From Nocardiopsis_B sediminis (lineage in GTDB: Bacteria > Actinomycetota > Actinomycetes > Streptosporangiales > Streptosporangiaceae): 64,000 nt of DNA. Each line of letters begins with the position of its first letter. Position 1 is the stretch's first letter. The position numbers and the translations under genes are program-made. This document shows, piece after piece, positions 60,745 through 64,000 of this stretch. The notes beneath the pieces were generated by a model. The model was given only the letters and a program-made list of their open reading frames with translations. It had not been told where the DNA came from and did not search any database. The DNA is taken from contig NZ_JBHSBH010000003.1 in the NCBI RefSeq assembly GCF_042650565.1, forward strand, positions 434,001-498,000, written 5' to 3'.

Positions 60745-61091
60745 GGTTCCTCCGTTCGCGGCCGGGTGGCAACGGGCCCGTCCGGCCCTGTCACGGGCGT
60801 CGGGTCGGCGCGCGCCCGCAGTGGGCGCGGGACCGCCTCCACCCCACTCAGCGTCCCCGCCGCGCTCGTGGGGCGGCCAGAGTCGTCCGGTCCAGCGGGC
60901 GACGACCTTCGTACCTGGGGCCGCACGGCGCGCGGCGACGCCCGGGACGTCCGGTCCACGGATTCCCGACGTTCGCCCACGAATGCCCCACCCCGCCCCG
61001 GGCAGCCTGGCCATCGACAGCGCAATCGGACAAGGACGAGTACCGGACAGGGCGGGACGACGGCCCACGACGCGCAGGGGCGGTGAAGACA
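60745..61091. other. Divergent intergenic region without a gene
   Basis: About 350 bases between the CBS gene and the Rv1733c-like gene. It should hold promoters for both directions. Two GGGAC-containing stretches (60944 and 61053) match the DosR box at only 9 of 14 positions, so no operator is called. Confidence 0.5.
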
Positions 61092-61700
61092 ATGGGCGGT
61101 GTGCACAGGCTGATCATCCGGGTCATGCGCGCGACTCCAGGCGTCGCCGGTCCCGCGGACGGCCCACTGTGCCGCCCGCGCGACCGTGCGGAGGCCCTGG
61201 CGGGGCGCCTGATCCTGGCGGCTCTGCTGATCACCGCCCTCATCGCCGCTCCGGCGACCTGGCGCAGCGTCCACGGCTCGACCCTGGAGGACATCGGCCA
61301 CGAGTCGGCCTCCCTCCGCAAGGTCGAGGCGACCCTGTCCGCCGACGTGACCGCATCGGGCTACGACGGCGCGGGCGGCCGCACCGGCCAGGTGCCCGGA
61401 TCCGCGGTCATCGACGACGGCACCGGGCAGCCCGAGACGACGATGGTCTGGACCGATCCCGGCGGCCAGAAGGGCGACCGCGTGACGGCGTGGCTGGACT
61501 CCTCGGGCGAGCCCGTGCACCCGCCGCGCAGCCCCGACGAGGCCGCGGGCGCCGCCTGGACGGCGACGGCCGGGGTCCTGGTCCTCCTCGGGATGGCCGC
61601 GGCGGTGGCCCGGTCGCTCCTGCGCCGCGTGATGATCCGGACGGCCCTGCCCGGCTGGCACCGCGAGTGGGAGCGGGTCGCCCGCGACTGGTCCCGGTGA
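61092..61700 (+). CDS. Rv1733c-like membrane protein
   Basis: This 202-residue protein has two membrane helices (about 37-58 and 155-175) flanking a polar extracytoplasmic domain with VDTxx-like strands (VTASGYDGAGGRTGQVPGSAV, TTMVWTDPGGQKGDRVTAWLDSSGEPVHPP). Length, the two-helix plan and the DxxG...G(D/E)x-W-D pattern match the Rv1733c family, a DosR-regulon membrane protein of Mycobacterium that is multiplied in Streptomyces. Function unknown. ATG 61092 was chosen; GTG 61083 in frame is equally possible. It is divergent from the CBS gene. Confidence 0.77.
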   Translation: MGGVHRLIIRVMRATPGVAGPADGPLCRPRDRAEALAGRLILAALLITALIAAPATWRSVHGSTLEDIGHESASLRKVEATLSADVTASGYDGAGGRTGQVPGSAVIDDGTGQPETTMVWTDPGGQKGDRVTAWLDSSGEPVHPPRSPDEAAGAAWTATAGVLVLLGMAAAVARSLLRRVMIRTALPGWHREWERVARDWSR

Positions 61701-61765
61701 CCGCCGGCCCACCGGCCCGCCGGTCGGCCCGTCGGCCGGTCAGCGCCCGGACCGCCGGCACCACT

Positions 61766-61798
61766 CCGGCCGCCGCGTCCCGCCGAGGCGGCGGCCGG
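61766..61798. terminator. Bidirectional terminator
   Basis: CCGGCCGCCGC and GCGGCGGCCGG form a perfect 11-bp stem with an 11-base loop between the convergent genes ending at 61700 and 61819. Confidence 0.72.
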
Positions 61799-61818
61799 CC
61801 CCCGCCCCCGCGTCAGGG

Positions 61819-62487
61819 TCAGCCCGGCGGGTCGAGGGACGACTCTGCTCTGAGGCGGGCCGCGTAGGACGCCACCTGGGTGCGGCGCTGCATGTCGAGT
61901 TTGGACAGCACGCCGGAGACGTAGTTCTTCACCGTCTTCTCGGCGACGAAGATGCGCTCCCCGATCTGGCGGTTGGTGAGCCCCTCGCCGATCAGCTCGA
62001 AGACCTGCCGCTCCTGGCCGGAGAGCACGGCCAACGGGTCCTCCCGCGCCTCCTCGCGCATCCGCCGCATCATGCGCGACGTGCTGCGCGGGTCCAGCAG
62101 TGATTCCCCCGCCGCCACCGTGCGGATCGCGCCGATCAGGTCCGCCCCGCTGATCCCGGTCAGGACGTAGCCCGAGGCGCCCGCCATGACGGCGTCGTAC
62201 AGCGCGTCGTCATCGGGCAGCGAGGCCACGATGAGGCACGCCAGGTCGGGCATCGACGCGCCCAGCTCCCGGCAGACCTCGACCCCGCTGCGGTCCGGCA
62301 GGCCCGCGTCGAGCAGGGCCACATGGGGCGCCGCAGCCGGAATGCGGGCGCGGGCCTCGGCCGCGCCGGTGGCCTCGCCGACCACCTCGATGCCGTCGTC
62401 GTCCGTCAGCCATGCCCGCATACCGCGACGGACGACATCGTGCTCGTGTGCCAGGAACACCCGGATGCCGTCGTTCGCTTCCAGCAT
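61819..62487 (-). CDS. LuxR/NarL-family response regulator, DosR-like, atypical receiver
   Basis: This 222-residue protein has a receiver (about 8-125) and a C-terminal LuxR helix-turn-helix (about 155-215: LSGQERQVFELIGEGLTNRQIGERIF, VAEKTVKNYVSGVLSKLDMQRRTQ), closely following DosR/DevR. The phosphate-acceptor Asp60 is kept (LLDAGLPD), but the acidic pair is His14-Glu15, the switch Thr is Ala88 and the conserved Lys is Thr110. Normal Mg2+-dependent phosphorylation is therefore doubtful, and it may act as a constitutive or ligand-driven regulator. No sensor kinase is adjacent on this strand. Neighbouring CBS and Rv1733c-like genes are plausible targets. Confidence 0.88.
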   Translation of the reverse strand: MLEANDGIRVFLAHEHDVVRRGMRAWLTDDDGIEVVGEATGAAEARARIPAAAPHVALLDAGLPDRSGVEVCRELGASMPDLACLIVASLPDDDALYDAVMAGASGYVLTGISGADLIGAIRTVAAGESLLDPRSTSRMMRRMREEAREDPLAVLSGQERQVFELIGEGLTNRQIGERIFVAEKTVKNYVSGVLSKLDMQRRTQVASYAARLRAESSLDPPG

Positions 62488-62696
62488 CGGCCACCGCCTC
62501 CTTCACCAGGGACCACCCGCGGGCGATCCGGGACCGACGCCTCTACCCAGCGGATGAATCCGCTACCGCGCGGCCGGGCGTACCGGGCGAATCGGGCGTG
62601 CCGGGCGGACCGCGGTCGTGCCGGGTGGACCGGGCGCCAGGGGCGGTCCCGCAGGGCGGGCCCCCGGGACGCGTCCGTTCCGGGCGTGGGGAGGCT

Positions 62697-63671
62697 CTAG
62701 GACTCCGGCGGCGCAAGGCGGTCCACGAGGGTGCTCACGCGCCGGTTCTCGGCGGCGAGGAAGTCGCCGAAGTCCGATCCGGTGAGGAAGGCGTCGGTCC
62801 AGTGGTTCTCGCGCAGCGCGTCCTGCCACTGCGGGGTGGCGCGCAGGTCGCCTAGGACCGCGGCCAGCGCTTCGCGGTCCTCGGCGCTGATCCCGGGCGG
62901 GGCGAGCAGGCCGCGCCAGTTCACGAAGTCGATGTCGATGCCGAGCTCCCGCAGCGTGGGGGCGTCGACCCCGGCGGTCCGCTCGGGCCCGGTGACCACT
63001 AGGGGCCGCAGCTCCCCGGCGGCGATCGCGAGCCGGTACTCGCCCACGCCCGCCGCGCCCACATCGACGCTGTGGCTGAGCAGCGCCGCCAGCGTCTCGC
63101 CGCCGCCGTCGTGCCAGACGTAGTCGGCGGCGCCCAGGTCGATCCCCAGTTCCTCGGCGATGAGCATCAGCGCGAGGTGGTCGGGGCCGCCCGCCGCCGA
63201 GCCGCCGCCCATCCGCAGCCGCACCTCGGGGTCGCGCCACGCGGCCAGCAGCTCCTCGAAGGTCCGGTAAGGGGAGTCGGGCACCACCAGGACGGCGATC
63301 GGCTCCTCCACCAGCCGCGCCAGAGGGGTGGCGCGGGTGACCGGCGCGACGCCGTCGGCAATGTGCGTCGTCGCCACCACGCCCAGCCCCATCTGCATGA
63401 GCAGCGCGCCGTTGCCCTCCTCGTACAGCAGCCGGGCCAGCCCGGCCGCGCCCGCCCCGCCGGGCAGGTTGAACACCTGGACCTCGGGCGCCAGCCCGGT
63501 CTCCTTCAGTGTCGCCGAGACGGTCCGGGCCGTGACGTCGTAGCCGCCGCCGGGCGGGTTGGGCACCATGATCCGCAGCCGGGGCGCCGCGGGCCCGCCC
63601 GCGCAGCCCGCCGCGGCCGCCGCCAGTGCCGACGCGCCGACGGCGGTGAGGAACCCGCGCCGGTCCAGCAT
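62697..63671 (-). CDS. tctC: Tripartite tricarboxylate transporter substrate-binding protein (TctC/Bug family)
   Basis: This 324-residue exported lipoprotein has a twin-arginine-like signal (LDRRGFLTAVG), a hydrophobic Ala stretch and Cys in AAAAGCAGG. The mature part follows the TctC order: LRIMVPNPPGGGYDVTARTVSATL, VFNLPGGAGAAGLARLLYEE, LRMGGGSAAGGPDHLAL. It binds citrate-like or other carboxylates outside the membrane and delivers them to TctA/TctB. Those permease genes are not in the window; they may lie to the right of the sensor kinase. It is divergent from that kinase, a usual layout for this transporter and its CitA-type regulator. Confidence 0.88.
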   Translation of the reverse strand: MLDRRGFLTAVGASALAAAAAGCAGGPAAPRLRIMVPNPPGGGYDVTARTVSATLKETGLAPEVQVFNLPGGAGAAGLARLLYEEGNGALLMQMGLGVVATTHIADGVAPVTRATPLARLVEEPIAVLVVPDSPYRTFEELLAAWRDPEVRLRMGGGSAAGGPDHLALMLIAEELGIDLGAADYVWHDGGGETLAALLSHSVDVGAAGVGEYRLAIAAGELRPLVVTGPERTAGVDAPTLRELGIDIDFVNWRGLLAPPGISAEDREALAAVLGDLRATPQWQDALRENHWTDAFLTGSDFGDFLAAENRRVSTLVDRLAPPES

Positions 63672-63810
63672 CCCGCCGACCTCCCCCCTTCCGATCCGAT
63701 CCGCCTTCCATCATGCACGAGCCCGCCGCCCGGGGTGCCCGTTGTCACATGACCGCCATCACGTGCGACGATGGCGCATCATCGAGGCATAGGTGCAGGA
63801 AGGAGGAACG

Positions 63811-64000
63811 ATGCGCCCCAGGCCGACCCTTGCCCGGCAGTTCCTCCTGCTCCAGCTCGCGATCATCGTCGTCGTGCTCGTCGCCGTCGCGGGGGTGTCT
63901 CTGGCGCAGACCGATGCGCGCTTCCGCGAGGTGGAGGGGCAGCGGCTGCTGGCCGTCGCGGAGTCGGCGGCCGCGATGGAGGCGGTACGCGTCGGGCTGG
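63811..64000 (+). CDS. CitA/DcuS-type sensor histidine kinase, N-terminal fragment (cut by window end)
   Basis: Only the first 63 codons are present. They show a short basic head (MRPRPTLARQFLLLQL), one membrane helix (about 10-32) and the start of a periplasmic sensing domain, SLAQTDARFREVEGQRLLAVAESAAA, which matches the opening of CitA/DcuS carboxylate sensors in actinobacteria. AGGAGGA lies just before the ATG. Divergence from tctC supports a role in inducing tricarboxylate uptake. The kinase core lies outside the window, so the call rests on the N-terminus and context. Confidence 0.7.
   Translation, partial: MRPRPTLARQFLLLQLAIIVVVLVAVAGVSLAQTDARFREVEGQRLLAVAESAAAMEAVRVGL

Noticed and set aside
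60944..61067. DosR boxes upstream of the Rv1733c-like gene
   Set aside because: Best matches (GGGACGTCCGGTCC, GGGACGACGGCCCA) agree with the 14-bp core at only 9 positions, not better than chance at this GC content.
62573..62640. Iterated CGGGCG-like words between the regulator and tctC, resembling a tandem repeat
   Set aside because: The unit length varies and there is no exact repeat; it looks like low-complexity spacer DNA.

Overview
This window is a chromosomal stretch of a very GC-rich actinobacterium. Codons end almost always in G or C, and many genes start at GTG or overlap by 4 bases. Several markers point to the Nocardiopsaceae or a close relative (Nocardiopsis, Thermobifida, Streptomonospora): the 1,637-residue NAD-glutamate dehydrogenase, the ftsEX-smpB-ssrA order, and a tmRNA tag (ANSKRTEFALAA) that I recall from Thermobifida. 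The genus is an inference. I found no phage, insertion sequence, CRISPR array or tRNA gene. Two assembly gaps (10 Ns each) lie at 25707-25716 and 42139-42148.

Region 1 (1-7.4 kb) is an amino-sugar PTS locus. It holds a DasR-like GntR regulator, a SIS-type sugar-phosphate enzyme, EIIB, EIIA, a HAD phosphatase, HPr, Enzyme I and a secreted GH3 hexosaminidase, with a double DasR-type operator between the first two genes. No EIIC permease is present. nagA, which feeds the same pathway, lies alone at 30.5-31.6 kb.

Region 2 (7.4-24.2 kb) is core metabolism and cell biology. It contains a Nudix hydrolase, an acyl-CoA dehydrogenase, pruA (proline/glutamate), two HAD proteins, gdh, prfB, ftsE, ftsX, smpB and a lipoprotein shaped like a penicillin-binding protein that has lost its active-site residues. 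ssrA (tmRNA) follows at 25.1-25.5 kb, next to an imperfect tandem hairpin repeat and the first gap.

Region 3 (25.8-36.3 kb) is mixed. It holds a class V aminotransferase, a small secreted protein, a large GT2 glycosyltransferase, nagA, a cysteine-type leader peptide with its own promoter upstream of an FMN reductase, a DMT permease, and a fused double acyl-CoA dehydrogenase behind a KstR-like operator.

Region 4 (36.3-56.8 kb) is a cell-envelope block. It encodes an anchored SGNH hydrolase, large membrane proteins, a DUF2613 peptide, a GT4 glycosyltransferase, an AftD-like arabinosyltransferase, two DUF3068 proteins, two methyltransferases, an acyltransferase, a UbiA-type DPPR synthase and DprE1. 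Together these look like synthesis and use of polyprenyl-linked arabinose and acylated envelope glycans.

Region 5 (56.9-64 kb) resembles a dormancy or stress neighbourhood: a GH65 phosphorylase coupled to a phosphoglucomutase-like HAD, a CBS-BON protein, an Rv1733c-like membrane protein and a DosR-like regulator whose receiver has lost most phosphorylation residues. It ends with a TctC-type binding protein divergent from a truncated CitA/DcuS-type sensor kinase.
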